Under the pieces are notes generated by a model. That model saw only the letters and a list, made by a program, of their open reading frames with translations, did no database searches and had not been told where the DNA came from. Below, piece after piece: positions 44,453 to 53,838 of a stretch of 64,000 nucleotides of DNA. This DNA is from Streptomyces tauricus (lineage in GTDB: Bacteria > Actinomycetota > Actinomycetes > Streptomycetales > Streptomycetaceae). Position numbers and translations under genes: made by a program. Where the stretch lies: assembly GCF_014650955.1 (NCBI RefSeq), contig NZ_BMVY01000032.1, positions 1 to 64,000 of the forward strand, given 5' to 3'. The first letter of the stretch is position 1. Each line of letters begins with the position of its first letter.

Positions 44453-46636
44453 GTGCGTACCGAACTCCACCTTCATCACCTCGATCACCTCGATCCCCTT
44501 CATGACAGCGGCTCCGCGCCTCGCGTCGCCCCGCTGGATGCCGTCCGCAATCTGGGCATCCTCGCCCACGTCGACGCGGGCAAGACCACCGTCACCGAGC
44601 GGATCCTGTATGTCACCGGGACCACGCACAAGCGTGGTGAGGTCCATGAGGGTACGACCGTCACCGACTTCGACTCCCAGGAGCGCGACCGCGGGATCAC
44701 CATCTTCGCCGCCGCCGTCAGTTGTGACTGGGACGGGCATCGGATCAACCTGATCGACACTCCGGGGCACGTCGACTTCTCCGACGAGGTCGTACGTTCG
44801 CTGCGCGTGCTGGACGGGGCGGTCGCGGTGTTCGACGCCGTCGCGGGGGTCGAACCGCAGAGCGAGTCGGTGTGGCGGCAGGCCGACCGGTTCGGCGTAC
44901 CGCGGATCGCGTTCGTCAACAAGCTGGACCGGGCCGGGGCCGACCTCGACTCGGCGGTCGCGTCCATCCGGGAACGGCTGCATCCGGCGCCGCTGGTCGT
45001 GCAGTTGCCCATCGGCTCGGAGGACGGGTTCCGCGGAGTCGTCGACCTGCTGCGTATGCGGGCGCTGGTCTGGGCCGACGGCCAGGGCGAAGGAGGGTTC
45101 CAGGACGGGCCCGTACCCGAGGAGCTGCGCGAGGAGGCGGGTCGGCGACGGCGACTGCTGGAGGAGGCCGTCGCGGAGCTGCATCCCGGCGCCCTGGAGG
45201 AGTTCTGTACGCCGGCCGGCCTCTCCGCGCGGACGCTCGCGGGCGCGCTGCGCGACCTGACCCGTACCGGTGACGGTGTGGTCGTGCTGTGCGGCTCGGC
45301 CTACCGCAACCGGGGCATCGAACCGCTGCTGGACGCCGTGGTCGCGTATCTGCCCGCGCCGTCGGACGTGCCCGCCGTACGCGGCACGCTGGACGATGCC
45401 GAGCAGGTGCGGGCCGCCGATGCGGACGCGCCGTTCGCGGCCCTGGCGTTCAAGGTGAACGCCACCGCCACCGGGCGGCTGACGTATCTGCGGGTGTACT
45501 CGGGGACGATCCGGAAGGGAGAGGTGGTGGCCGTGCGGGACGCGAGTGCGACGCGCACCGAACGGATCGGCCGGATCCTGCGGGTCCAGGCCGACCGGCA
45601 CGCCCAGCTGGACCGGGCCGTGGCCGGGGACATCGTCGCCGTGGTCGGACTGAAGTCCGCCCGCGCGGGATCGACCCTGTGCGCACCCGGCGCTCCGCTG
45701 GTCCTCGAACCGCCGGCCACCCCCGACCCCGTCGTCTCGGTCGCGGTCGAGGCCCGGACGAGCACGGACACGGATCGTCTGGTGACCGCGCTGGCACGGC
45801 TCGTCGAGGAGGATCCCTCCCTGGCGGTCCGGACCGACGACGAGACCGGTCAGACGGTCCTGTCGGGCATGGGTGAACTGCATCTGGAGGTGGCGGTCGA
45901 GAAGATCCGCCGCGCCCAGGGGCTGGACATCCGGGTCGGCCGGCCGAGGGTGGCCTACCGGGAGACCGTCGTACGCGGGGTCGCCGGGCTGGTCTACCGG
46001 CATGTCAAACAGGACGGCGGAGCGGGTCAGTTCGCCCATGTCGTGCTCGACGTCGAGCCGTTGGAGGGTGCCGCCGACCGCGAGGACGGTACCGGTGCGA
46101 CCGGGTTCGAGTTCCGGTCGACCGTCGTCGGGGGCCGGGTGCCGCAGGAGTACGTACGGGCCGTGGAGGCCGGTTGCCGGGACGCGCTGGGCGAAGGTCC
46201 GCTCGGCGGGCATCCCGTGACCGGGCTGCGGGTCGTCCTGCGGGACGGTGCGACCCATGCGAAGGACTCCTCGGAGATGGCGTTCCGTACGGCCGGACGG
46301 CTCGCGCTCCGTGAGGCGTTGCGGGCGAGCGCGATGGCGGTGCTGGAACCGGTGGTCGAGGTCACGGTCACCGCTCCGGACGAGGCCGTGGGCGGGGTCC
46401 TCGGCGACCTCGCGGCGCGGCGCGGCCGGGTCACCGGGTCGACCACGCGGGCGGGCGCGGCGGTCGTCACCGCCACCGTGCCGCTCGCCGAACTGTTCGG
46501 CTACGCGACACGGTTGCGCAGCCGCACGCAGGGTCGGGGGGTTTTCACCACCCGACCCACGGGGTACGCCCCGGCACCGGGGTCGGCACCGGGGCCGGGG
46601 CCGGGGCCGGGCGAAGGGACTCCGGCGCCCCGGTAG
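44453..46636 (+). CDS. Elongation factor G paralogue (EF-G2 type)
   Basis: 727 residues with the full EF-G layout. GTPase domain: P-loop AHVDAGKTT (~40), switch II DTPGHVDFSDEV and NKLD; domain II FKVNATATGRLTYLRVYSG; domain III SGMGELHLEV; domain IV GGRVPQEYVRAVEAGC; domain V LFGYATRLRSRTQGRGVF. This is an EF-G/ribosomal-protection class GTPase, but the N-terminal ~28-residue His/Leu extension (LHLHHLDHLDPLHD) and the degenerate C-terminus (APGSAPGPGPGPGEGTPAPR) set it apart from housekeeping FusA. No str operon genes adjoin it. It may act in ribosome protection or recycling. The GTG start at 44453 has GGAAGG ~9 bp upstream. Confidence 0.88.
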   Translation: MRTELHLHHLDHLDPLHDSGSAPRVAPLDAVRNLGILAHVDAGKTTVTERILYVTGTTHKRGEVHEGTTVTDFDSQERDRGITIFAAAVSCDWDGHRINLIDTPGHVDFSDEVVRSLRVLDGAVAVFDAVAGVEPQSESVWRQADRFGVPRIAFVNKLDRAGADLDSAVASIRERLHPAPLVVQLPIGSEDGFRGVVDLLRMRALVWADGQGEGGFQDGPVPEELREEAGRRRRLLEEAVAELHPGALEEFCTPAGLSARTLAGALRDLTRTGDGVVVLCGSAYRNRGIEPLLDAVVAYLPAPSDVPAVRGTLDDAEQVRAADADAPFAALAFKVNATATGRLTYLRVYSGTIRKGEVVAVRDASATRTERIGRILRVQADRHAQLDRAVAGDIVAVVGLKSARAGSTLCAPGAPLVLEPPATPDPVVSVAVEARTSTDTDRLVTALARLVEEDPSLAVRTDDETGQTVLSGMGELHLEVAVEKIRRAQGLDIRVGRPRVAYRETVVRGVAGLVYRHVKQDGGAGQFAHVVLDVEPLEGAADREDGTGATGFEFRSTVVGGRVPQEYVRAVEAGCRDALGEGPLGGHPVTGLRVVLRDGATHAKDSSEMAFRTAGRLALREALRASAMAVLEPVVEVTVTAPDEAVGGVLGDLAARRGRVTGSTTRAGAAVVTATVPLAELFGYATRLRSRTQGRGVFTTRPTGYAPAPGSAPGPGPGPGEGTPAPR

Positions 46637-47281
46637 TCCGGACGGCCCCGGGGGCCCCGAGCTCAGGGCTCTGGGGTCCGGGCTCCAGCCCCGGGTTTCG
46701 GGCTCAGGGCTCAGGGTTCCGGGCTCAGATTCCGGCCCCGGGTTTCGGGCTCCGGCCCCGCCGCTCACGTCTCCGGCTCCGGCCCCGGGCTCCGGGGTGG
46801 GGCGAGGGGACACGGGCGCCCCGCCGGACGGGCTCGCCCCGGATTCCGGGGCGGGCCCAGGTTCTCCAGGTTCTGGGGTGGGGCGAGAGGACACCGGAGC
46901 CCCGGTAGTCCGGACGGTCTCCGGGTCGGGCTTCGAGCTCCGAGGCGGGCACCGGTCGGGCTCCGGGCGGGGATCGTGCTTCGAGGTGGGGTCCGGGCTC
47001 CGAGGGGGGCCGGAGGGAGGCCGGGTTCCAGTGTGGAGCCCGGCCGGTCGGCCTCGCCCTCCCCTGCGGCAAGGGCGCCGGGGACAGCGCGGACGACGAC
47101 GGCGCCTTCGCCGGTCCCGGCGGGGTCTGGGCAGGTTCAGGGGCGAGGTCCGACGGCCTCGCCCCGACGGTCCCTGCCCAGGCGGCTCAGTTCCGGCGGA
47201 CCCAAGCGGCAGCCCCAAGCGCCGGCCCTGAACGTCGGCCCCGCCCACGCAAGGGCGGGACCGCCGCTCCCCGAGTGGGCC
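46637..47281. repeat. Gene-free repeat region between EF-G paralogue and 47282 gene
   Basis: 645 bp between convergent genes. It consists largely of degenerate GGGCTC(A/C)GG and CCCCGGGTTTCGGGCTC repeats. GCCCCGGTAGTCCGGACGG at the EF-G stop (46627-46645) recurs exactly at 46899-46917. A GGGGTGGGGCGAG(A/G)GGACAC segment occurs twice, near 46796 and 46875. Frames crossing it are proline/arginine- or serine-rich artefacts. It looks expanded by repeat-driven duplication; no terminator stands out beyond the abundant local stems. Confidence 0.7.
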
Positions 47282-48490
47282 TCAGCGCAACGCGTCCCGC
47301 ACCGACTCCCCAGCCCCCGCGACATGACGTTCCGCCAGGTCCAGCGCGCACCCCCGTAAGCCCAAGTCCCCCTGTCCGAAGGCGACGGACAGGTCGGCGA
47401 GTAATCTGTCCGCGCGCGCCGGATGCCGCTGGATCGCGCGGTCCAGCCAAGCCAGTTGCGTGCGCACCAGCTTTCTCTCCGGGCGGAGCAGGAGCCGTTC
47501 GCATGCCTCGGTGAGTGCGTCGGGCTCCAGCACTCCCGACTCGTCCAGGCCGGCCAGGACCTCCTGGGCGTGCGCGGCCACCGGCAACGACCGGTCGAGC
47601 AGCGCCAGATGGTCCCGTACCAGGAGCGCGTTCTCGGCCGGTGTGGAGCGCAGGGCCCGCAGGAACGCCAGGAACGGCGCGGGCTCCGTGTGCGTGCCGT
47701 CGTCCCGCAGGCGCCCGAGCAGGCGGGCGGCCAGCGCGGCCCGTGCGGGGGCCACCCGGGCGTGTTCGGCCGGGGTGAGCGCCACCGCCTCCAGCATGGC
47801 CGCCGCCTCGGCCCCTCCCGGCGGATCGCCGGCCATGTCCCGGAAGAGGTTGTCGACCAGCTCGGCACGGTCGGCGAAGCCCTCGGCGGTGAGGGCGACG
47901 ACGGCCTCCAGCAGCCACCCCGGACGGCCGAAGACGACACGCCCGGGTCTCGCCACCGCCAAGGGGACGAGTGTCGGGGTGAAGGGGTCCGCGCGCAGCC
48001 GCTCCAGGAGGTCGGCACCCGGTACCCCGCCCCGTACCCGCGCGGGCCGCTCCCGGTTGTTCGCGCGGTTGTACAGCCAGGCCAGGACGAACTTCCGGGA
48101 GGCCGGCGGCGGGCAGCCGGTGTCGTGGACGAGGTGTTCGGTGATCGTGTACACCGTGTCCGAGGCCGTCGCCCGCTCCCCGAGCCGTGCCGCCAGCTCG
48201 GCGCGCCAGGCGACGGGCTGCAGGTCAAGGACGTCCACGGTCCAGGTGTCCACCTTGAAGTACCGGTACGTCAGGAGCCAGGACGCCGCGGCGTCGGGGG
48301 TGACCTGGCAGCCCAGTTCGGCGGCGAACAGGGCTGTTTTCACCTCGGCGGTGTTGGCCCGCCGGGAGACCGCCTCGCGGTGGGCCCTCAGCCCGGCCGC
48401 GCACGCCCCACGCTGCTCCGGTGACAGCGCGCCCAGCTCCCGGACCACTCCGGCGAGGTCGCCGGCCTCCACAAGTTCGACCAGCTTCAT
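47282..48490 (-). CDS. Hypothetical helical-repeat protein, DUF6493-like
   Basis: 402 residues, all-helical by composition (Ala/Leu/Arg-rich heptads), no signal peptide, no membrane helix. It opens MKLVELVEAGDLAGVVRELGALSPEQR and has a WLLTYRYFKVDTWTVDVL stretch near 70-90, which to me resembles the N-terminal part of large DUF6493 proteins, normally far longer. If so this copy is shortened, ending at repeat-rich DNA. No catalytic motif is seen. The start ATG (48490) has GAAGGCGGC upstream. It is divergent from the DUF1684 gene. Function unknown; a HEAT-like scaffold is possible. Confidence 0.7.
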   Translation of the reverse strand: MKLVELVEAGDLAGVVRELGALSPEQRGACAAGLRAHREAVSRRANTAEVKTALFAAELGCQVTPDAAASWLLTYRYFKVDTWTVDVLDLQPVAWRAELAARLGERATASDTVYTITEHLVHDTGCPPPASRKFVLAWLYNRANNRERPARVRGGVPGADLLERLRADPFTPTLVPLAVARPGRVVFGRPGWLLEAVVALTAEGFADRAELVDNLFRDMAGDPPGGAEAAAMLEAVALTPAEHARVAPARAALAARLLGRLRDDGTHTEPAPFLAFLRALRSTPAENALLVRDHLALLDRSLPVAAHAQEVLAGLDESGVLEPDALTEACERLLLRPERKLVRTQLAWLDRAIQRHPARADRLLADLSVAFGQGDLGLRGCALDLAERHVAGAGESVRDALR

Positions 48491-48818
48491 CGTGCCGCCT
48501 TCGTCATTTACGTATCGGTAAGTAGGCCCGGGGGGTGGTGAGTTGGGCCATGCATGCGGACACGCTAGGGCCGGGGGCCGGCAGGACGAAGAAAACGTTC
48601 AGAGGGCAGCGATCGAGGGCGGGGGCCCCGGGGCCGCTTCCGGCGGACCGTACGAAGATGAGACCCGCCGTCTCGATTTCTGAGACGCATGTTTGACATT
48701 AGGTGACCTTATGAACGATAAAGGACATGCTTTGACCATCTATTCACGATCCGTGTTCGCCCCATCGGTGATCCGGCGATCCGGGATCGCCGCCACCCCC
48801 TAGCCGAATGAGTCCGCC
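48491..48818. other. Divergent intergenic region with A/T-rich stretch
   Basis: 328 bp between the 47282 gene and the DUF1684 gene; no gene supported. It includes TTACGTATCGGTAA near 48509 next to the minus-strand start, and an unusually A/T-rich 48680-48760 stretch (TTGACATTAGGTGACCTTATGAACG...) likely to hold the promoter for the plus-strand gene. TTGACA (48690-48695) could be a -35 box, but I see no certain -10 at 17-18 bp. Confidence 0.55.
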
Positions 48819-49547
48819 GTGTCCCAGTCCACCGCCTCCGCGGCTTCCGTCGACCCGGGGGAGGAGTGGGAGGCCTGGCGTGCCGAGCGCCACCGCTCGC
48901 TCACCTCGCCGACCGGGAACCTCGCCCTCGTCGAGACCCGCTGGCTGCCGGCCGGCGAGGAGCCCGACGTCGAGGCGGCCCGTGCGGAGCAGCCGGACCG
49001 TGTGACGGTCACCACGCTCCGGCGCACCGACCTCGTCACCGGCGCACCCGAGCACGGTCTGCGCCTGTGGGACGCGGACTCGCCCGCCATCCGGCACTTC
49101 GAGGGCGTCTCCGCCTTCCCGTACGACCCGGCGTGGGTCCTGGAAGCGGCCTACACCCCGGTGCCCGGCGCCCGCCGCGTCGCGTTCGAGCACCTCCGGG
49201 ACAACGGCGGCACCCGTGAGCTGGTCGTCCCGGGTGACATCACGCTCACCGTCGACGGCCGCGCGTACACGCTCAGCGCCTTCGACGACGACGGCACCCT
49301 GCTCCTCGTCTTCGGCGACCCCACGAACGGGGACACCACCTACGGCGCAGGCCGCTTCCTGTTCGTACGGCGGACCGAGGACGACAACCGGGTGATCCTC
49401 GACTTCAACCGGGCCTTCGTGCCGCCCTGCGGGTTCTCCGATCAGTACAACTGTCCGATGCCGCCGCGGCAGAACCGCTTCCACCTGGCCGTCGAGGCCG
49501 GCGAGAAGCTTCCCCTCTTCCGCGACGGCTTCCCGGCCCAGCACTGA
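48819..49547 (+). CDS. DUF1684-family protein
   Basis: 242 residues. GTG start, then WEAWRAERHRSLTSPTGNLALV, GRFLFVRRTEDDNRVILDFNRAFVPPCGFSDQYNCPMPPRQNRFHLAVEAGE: the DUF1684 core with the conserved PPC(G/A)FSDxYxCPxPPxxN signature. Cytosolic, no signal peptide. The two invariant cysteines and the DFNxA motif suggest a ligand- or metal-binding pocket, but no activity is known. The peptide ABC importer begins 85 bp later on the same strand, so a shared transcript is likely. Confidence 0.85.
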   Translation: MSQSTASAASVDPGEEWEAWRAERHRSLTSPTGNLALVETRWLPAGEEPDVEAARAEQPDRVTVTTLRRTDLVTGAPEHGLRLWDADSPAIRHFEGVSAFPYDPAWVLEAAYTPVPGARRVAFEHLRDNGGTRELVVPGDITLTVDGRAYTLSAFDDDGTLLLVFGDPTNGDTTYGAGRFLFVRRTEDDNRVILDFNRAFVPPCGFSDQYNCPMPPRQNRFHLAVEAGEKLPLFRDGFPAQH

Positions 49548-49632
49548 TCGCCCCCTCCGCACCGAATCCCGCAGCACCGGGCGGCTCCCGGCAGCACCCC
49601 GCGGCTCCTCGTACCGAAGGCACCTGACACCC

Positions 49633-51162
49633 ATGAGCAAGAACAGCAGGACCAGAGCGTCCCTCTACGGCACCGCCACCGTCGCCACCCTCGCCCTCGG
49701 CCTCACCGCCTGCGGCGGCGGCTCCGGCGGCAGCGGCGCCTCGTCCGGCACCTGGGACAAGAGCGCGACCGTGAACATCGGCTCCCTCTACGAGCCGCAG
49801 AACCTCGACAACACCGCGGGCGGCGGCCAGGGCGTCACCGAGGCCCTGAACGGCAACGTCTACGAAGGCCTGTTCAGGCTCACCGACGACGGCAAGGTCG
49901 AGAGCCTCCTCGCCCAGGACCACGAGGTGAGCAAGGACGGCCTCACCTACACCTTCACCCTGCGCGACGGCGTGAAGTTCCACAGCGGCAAGGAACTGAC
50001 CAGCGCGGACGTCAAGTACAGCCTGGAGAAGGTCCTCGCGAAGGACTCGCAGTCCGCCCGCAAGAGCAACCTCGAAGTCGTCAAGGACATCGCCACCCCC
50101 GACACGAAGACCGTCAAGGTCACCCTGTCGAAGAAGTCGATCTCCTTCGTCTACAACCTCTCCTACGTCTGGATCATCAACTCCGAGGCGAAGGACCTCA
50201 AGACGACCGAGGACGGCACCGGCCCCTACAAGCTCGCCAAGTGGACCCGCGGCTCCGCGCTGAGCCTGGACCGCTTCGCCGGCTACTGGGGTGACGCGGC
50301 GGCCAACAAGAAGGTCGTCTTCCACTACTACAAGGACGCCTCCGCGCTGAACAACGCGCTGCTGACCAACGCCGTCGACGTGGTCACCAGCGAGCAGTCG
50401 CCCGACGCCCTGGAGCAGTTCAAGAGCAACCAGAACTACAAGGTCAACGACGGCGACTCCACCACCAAGCTGCTCCTCGCCTTCAACGACAAGGCCAAGC
50501 CGTTCACCGACGTCAAGGTCCGCCAGGCCGTCTCCGCCGCCATCGACGACAAGAAGCTCCTGGAGTCCGTCTGGGGCGGCTACGGCAAGCTCATCGGCTC
50601 GATGGTGCCGCCCACCGACCCCTGGTACGAGGACCTCACCGACGTCAACGCGTACGACGTCACCAAGGCGAAGAAGCTGCTCGCCGAGGCCGGTTACGCC
50701 AAGGGCCTCAGCTTCACCCTCGACACCCCGAACTACGACCCGCACCCCACCGCCGCGACCTTCATCAAGTCGCAGCTCGCCAAGGTCGGCATCACCGTCA
50801 AGATCAACACGATCACGCCGGACGAGTGGTACACGAAGGTCTACAAGAACCACGACTTCACGGCCACGCTCCAGGAGCACGTCAACGACCGCGACCTGGT
50901 CTGGTACGGCAACCCCGACTTCTACTGGGGCTACGACAACAAGCAGGTCACCCAGTGGGTCGAGCAGGCCGAGGAGGCCGCCACGACCGACGAGCAGACC
51001 GACCTGCTGAAGAAGGTCAACCGCAGGACCGCCGAGGACGCGGCCAGCGACTGGCTCTACCTCTACCCGCAGATCGTGGTCGCGAGCAGCAAGCTCTCCG
51101 GCTACCCGCTCAACGGCCTGAACTCCCAGTTCTACGCCTACGACATCAAGAAGAAGGGCTGA
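49633..51162 (+). CDS. Peptide/nickel-type ABC transporter substrate-binding lipoprotein
   Basis: 509 residues. A signal peptide ends in the lipobox LTACGGG (Cys ~28), giving an outward-facing lipoprotein. The SBP_bac_5 fold shows: LYEPQNLDNTA, GLTYTFTLRDGVKFHSGKELTSADVKYSLEKV, GTGPYKLAKW, FNDKAKPFTDVKVRQAVSAAIDDKKL, and WYTKVYKNHDF. Members bind oligopeptides, nickel or sugars. The next gene starts on the last base of this one's stop codon, opening a five-gene importer operon. Short Gly/Ser linker after the lipobox. Substrate not determinable. Confidence 0.93.
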   Translation: MSKNSRTRASLYGTATVATLALGLTACGGGSGGSGASSGTWDKSATVNIGSLYEPQNLDNTAGGGQGVTEALNGNVYEGLFRLTDDGKVESLLAQDHEVSKDGLTYTFTLRDGVKFHSGKELTSADVKYSLEKVLAKDSQSARKSNLEVVKDIATPDTKTVKVTLSKKSISFVYNLSYVWIINSEAKDLKTTEDGTGPYKLAKWTRGSALSLDRFAGYWGDAAANKKVVFHYYKDASALNNALLTNAVDVVTSEQSPDALEQFKSNQNYKVNDGDSTTKLLLAFNDKAKPFTDVKVRQAVSAAIDDKKLLESVWGGYGKLIGSMVPPTDPWYEDLTDVNAYDVTKAKKLLAEAGYAKGLSFTLDTPNYDPHPTAATFIKSQLAKVGITVKINTITPDEWYTKVYKNHDFTATLQEHVNDRDLVWYGNPDFYWGYDNKQVTQWVEQAEEAATTDEQTDLLKKVNRRTAEDAASDWLYLYPQIVVASSKLSGYPLNGLNSQFYAYDIKKKG

Positions 51163-52127
51163 TGGGGCGCTATCTCCTGCGCCGCCTCGCGTTCCTCCTG
51201 GTGTCGCTGGCCCTGGCGAGCGTGGTGCTCTTCGTACTGCTGCGCCTGCTCCCCGGCGACCCGGCCAACGCGCTCACCTCGGTGGGCGCCAGTCCGGAGC
51301 AGATCGCCGCGGCCCGCCACTCCATCGGCTCCGACCGTCCGCTGCCCGAACAGTTCACCCACTGGCTCGGGCAGCTGGCGAGCGGCGACCTCGGCACGTC
51401 GTTCGTCAGCTCGCTGCCGGTCGGCCCCGAGGTCAGCGCCCGCCTGAACGTCACCGTCCCGCTGACCCTGGCCGCGTTCGTGCTGGCCGTCGTCGTCGCC
51501 GTACCCGTCGGCTTCGTCGCCGCGTACAAGCGTCACACCTGGTACGGGGCGGTCCTCAGCGGGATCTCCCAACTGGGCATCGCCGTACCGGTGTTCTGGC
51601 TCGGCATGATCCTCATCGCCGTGTTCGCGCTGAACGCGGGCTGGCTCCCGTCCGGCGGCTTCCCGCAGGACGGCTGGGCCGAGCCCGCCGAGGCGATCCG
51701 TTCCCTGGTCCTGCCGGTGGTCACCATCGCGCTGGTGATGGGCGCCTCCCTGATCCGGTACGTGCGCTCCGCCACCCTCGACGTCCTCGGCAGCGACTAT
51801 CTGCGTACCGCCCGGGCCCTCGGCGCGTCCTTCCCGCGGGCCATGTGGCGGCACGGGCTGCGCAACGCCTCCGTACCCGTCATCTCCATCCTCGGGATCG
51901 AACTCGCCTCGACCCTGCTCGGCGCGGTCGTCGTGGAGTCGGTGTTCGCGCTGCCGGGCCTCGGCTCGCTGCTCGCCACCGGTATCGCCCAGCACGACTA
52001 CCCGGTCGTCCAGGGCGTCCTGTTCGTCTCGACCCTCGCCGTGCTCCTGATCGGCTTCGCCGCCGACCTGGTCCAGCGGCTCATCGACCCGCGCCTGCGC
52101 GGACGGCTCTCCGGAGGTGCCCGATGA
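51162..52127 (+). CDS. ABC transporter permease, DppB/OppB type
   Basis: 321 residues, about six membrane helices. RYLLRRLAFLLVSLALASVVLFVLLRLLPGDPA start, GDLGTSFVSSLPV, and the EAA loop RTARALGASFPRAMWRHGLRNASVPV that couples to the ATPases. It forms the membrane pore with the next permease. The ATG shares one base with the upstream stop and the end overlaps the next start by 4 bp. Confidence 0.93.
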   Translation: MGRYLLRRLAFLLVSLALASVVLFVLLRLLPGDPANALTSVGASPEQIAAARHSIGSDRPLPEQFTHWLGQLASGDLGTSFVSSLPVGPEVSARLNVTVPLTLAAFVLAVVVAVPVGFVAAYKRHTWYGAVLSGISQLGIAVPVFWLGMILIAVFALNAGWLPSGGFPQDGWAEPAEAIRSLVLPVVTIALVMGASLIRYVRSATLDVLGSDYLRTARALGASFPRAMWRHGLRNASVPVISILGIELASTLLGAVVVESVFALPGLGSLLATGIAQHDYPVVQGVLFVSTLAVLLIGFAADLVQRLIDPRLRGRLSGGAR

Positions 52128-53005
52128 CCCTGCCGGCCGCCCCGCTCAAGGAGACGGAACCCACGGAGTCGAACGCGCCGGTCTCACGTCGCCGTCGTTC
52201 CGCCACCCTGTGGGCCGGCTGCTCGCTGACCGCCCTGATCGTGCTGCTCGCCCTGCTCTCGCTCGTCTGGCTGCCCTTCGACACCGACGACACCTCCGGC
52301 GGCCGGCTCGCCGGACCCGGCGACGGACATCTGCTCGGCACCGACAAGCTGGGCCGGGACCTGTTCACCCAGCTGATGACCGGCGCCCGTATCGCCGTCC
52401 AGGCGGGTCTTGGCTCGGTCGCCGTCGCCGCGCTCGTCGGGGTGACCCTCGGGGTGCTCGCCGCGTTCGCGCAGGGCTGGCTCGACGACACCCTCGCCGC
52501 GTTCCTCGACATCCTCATCGCCTTCCCGACGCTGCTGCTCGCGATGCTCGTCGTCGCCGCCCGCTCGGCCACCCTCAGCTCCGCGATCCTCGCCATCGGC
52601 CTGGCGCAGAGCGCGGTGGTCGCCCGGCTCGTGCGGATCCTCGTCAAGCGGGTCCTGGCCAGGGACTACGTGACCGCCGCCCGGACCTCGGGCACCTCCT
52701 GGCCGCGTACGGTCGCCGGGCACGTCCTGCCGAACATCTGGCCCACCCTCGTGGTCAACCTGGCCCTCCAATTCGGTCTCGCCGTGCTCGCCGAGGCCGG
52801 ACTGTCCTACCTCGGCCTCGGCGCCCCGCCGCCCAACGCCTCCTGGGGCCGCATGCTCCAGGAAGCCCAGGCCACCTTCACCACCGCGCCCGCGGGCGCG
52901 CTGGCCCCCGGCATCCTGCTGGTCGTGCTCGTCGTCGGCGTCAACCTCATCGCCGACGGACTGCGCGACACCCTCGACCCGGCCACGAGAAGGAGGCGCA
53001 CATGA
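52124..53005 (+). CDS. ABC transporter permease, DppC/OppC type
   Basis: 293 residues. A ~27-residue polar N-terminus (including RRRRS before the first helix), then the OppC hallmark HLLGTDKLGRDLFTQLMTGARI, an EAA loop DYVTAARTSGTSWPRTVAGHVLPN, and GLSYLGLGAPPPNASWG near the C-terminus. It pairs with the DppB-type permease upstream. Overlaps of 4 bp on both sides (ATGA) tie its translation to its neighbours. Confidence 0.93.
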   Translation: MTLPAAPLKETEPTESNAPVSRRRRSATLWAGCSLTALIVLLALLSLVWLPFDTDDTSGGRLAGPGDGHLLGTDKLGRDLFTQLMTGARIAVQAGLGSVAVAALVGVTLGVLAAFAQGWLDDTLAAFLDILIAFPTLLLAMLVVAARSATLSSAILAIGLAQSAVVARLVRILVKRVLARDYVTAARTSGTSWPRTVAGHVLPNIWPTLVVNLALQFGLAVLAEAGLSYLGLGAPPPNASWGRMLQEAQATFTTAPAGALAPGILLVVLVVGVNLIADGLRDTLDPATRRRRT

Positions 53006-53838
53006 GCCCCCGCGACACGTCCTTCCACACCTCCGGCGACACTCTTCTCGACGTACGCGGCCTGACCGTGCGCACCGACGACGGGCGCGTCCTCGTCGAC
53101 GACCTCTCCTTCACCGTCGCGAGCGGCGAACGGCTCGGTCTGATCGGCGAGTCCGGCTCCGGCAAGTCCCTGACCACCCTCGCCCTGCTGGGCCTGCTGC
53201 CCGACGGCATGACCGCCACCGGGAGTGTCGAACTGGCCGGTACGCAGGTCGTCGGCGCCCCCGAGAAACGCCTCACCGCCGTACGCGGCCGGGACGCGGC
53301 CGTGGTCTTCCAGGAGCCCCTGACCGCCCTCGACCCGCTGATGCGGATGGGCCGCCAGATCGCCGAACCCCTCGCCCGCAGGACCGGCCTCAGGGGCCGG
53401 GAACTGAACAGCGCGGTCACCGAAGCACTCGTACGGGTCCGGCTGTCCGAACCCGACCGGATCGCCCGTGCCTTCCCGCACGAGATCTCCGGCGGCCAGC
53501 GCCAGCGTGTCGCCCTCGCCATGGCGCTGGCCTGCGACCCGGGACTGCTCATCGCCGACGAACCCACCACCGCGCTCGACGTGTCCGTCCAGGCCGAGAT
53601 GCTGGACCTGCTCGACACCCTCGTCCGCGAACGCGAGATGGCCGTGCTCTTCGTCAGCCACGACCTCGCCGTGGTCGCCAAGGTCACCGACCGGGTGCTG
53701 GTGCTGAAGGACGGCCGGGCCGTCGAGGAGGGCCCCGTCCTGGACGTCGTCACCGCGCCGCGGGCCGAGTACACCAGGGCGCTCGTCGCCGGCGCCCGGA
53801 AACTGGAGTCCGCCCTGGACCTGAGGAGCCCGCGATGA
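53002..53838 (+). CDS. ABC transporter ATP-binding protein, DppD type
   Basis: 278 residues. Walker A GESGSGKSL (~50), Q-loop VVFQEPLTALDPL, signature ISGGQRQR (~165), Walker B LLIADEPTTALD and the H-loop FVSHDLAVV. It is shorter than classic DppD (~330) and lacks the C-terminal zinc-like Cys region of some homologues. GAAGGAGG lies in the upstream gene's end. It overlaps both neighbours by 4 bp. Confidence 0.93.
   Translation: MSPRDTSFHTSGDTLLDVRGLTVRTDDGRVLVDDLSFTVASGERLGLIGESGSGKSLTTLALLGLLPDGMTATGSVELAGTQVVGAPEKRLTAVRGRDAAVVFQEPLTALDPLMRMGRQIAEPLARRTGLRGRELNSAVTEALVRVRLSEPDRIARAFPHEISGGQRQRVALAMALACDPGLLIADEPTTALDVSVQAEMLDLLDTLVREREMAVLFVSHDLAVVAKVTDRVLVLKDGRAVEEGPVLDVVTAPRAEYTRALVAGARKLESALDLRSPR

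Noticed and set aside
42352..46636. Possibility that the EF-G paralogue is a TetM-type tetracycline resistance gene
   Set aside because: Domain IV and V wording (GGRVPQEY, RSRTQGRG) is that of EF-G, and no efflux or resistance genes adjoin; ribosome protection cannot be excluded but is not supported.
44426..47248. 940-codon minus-strand frame opposite the EF-G paralogue
   Set aside because: Shadow made of Arg/Gly/Pro runs; EF-G motifs are clear on the plus strand.
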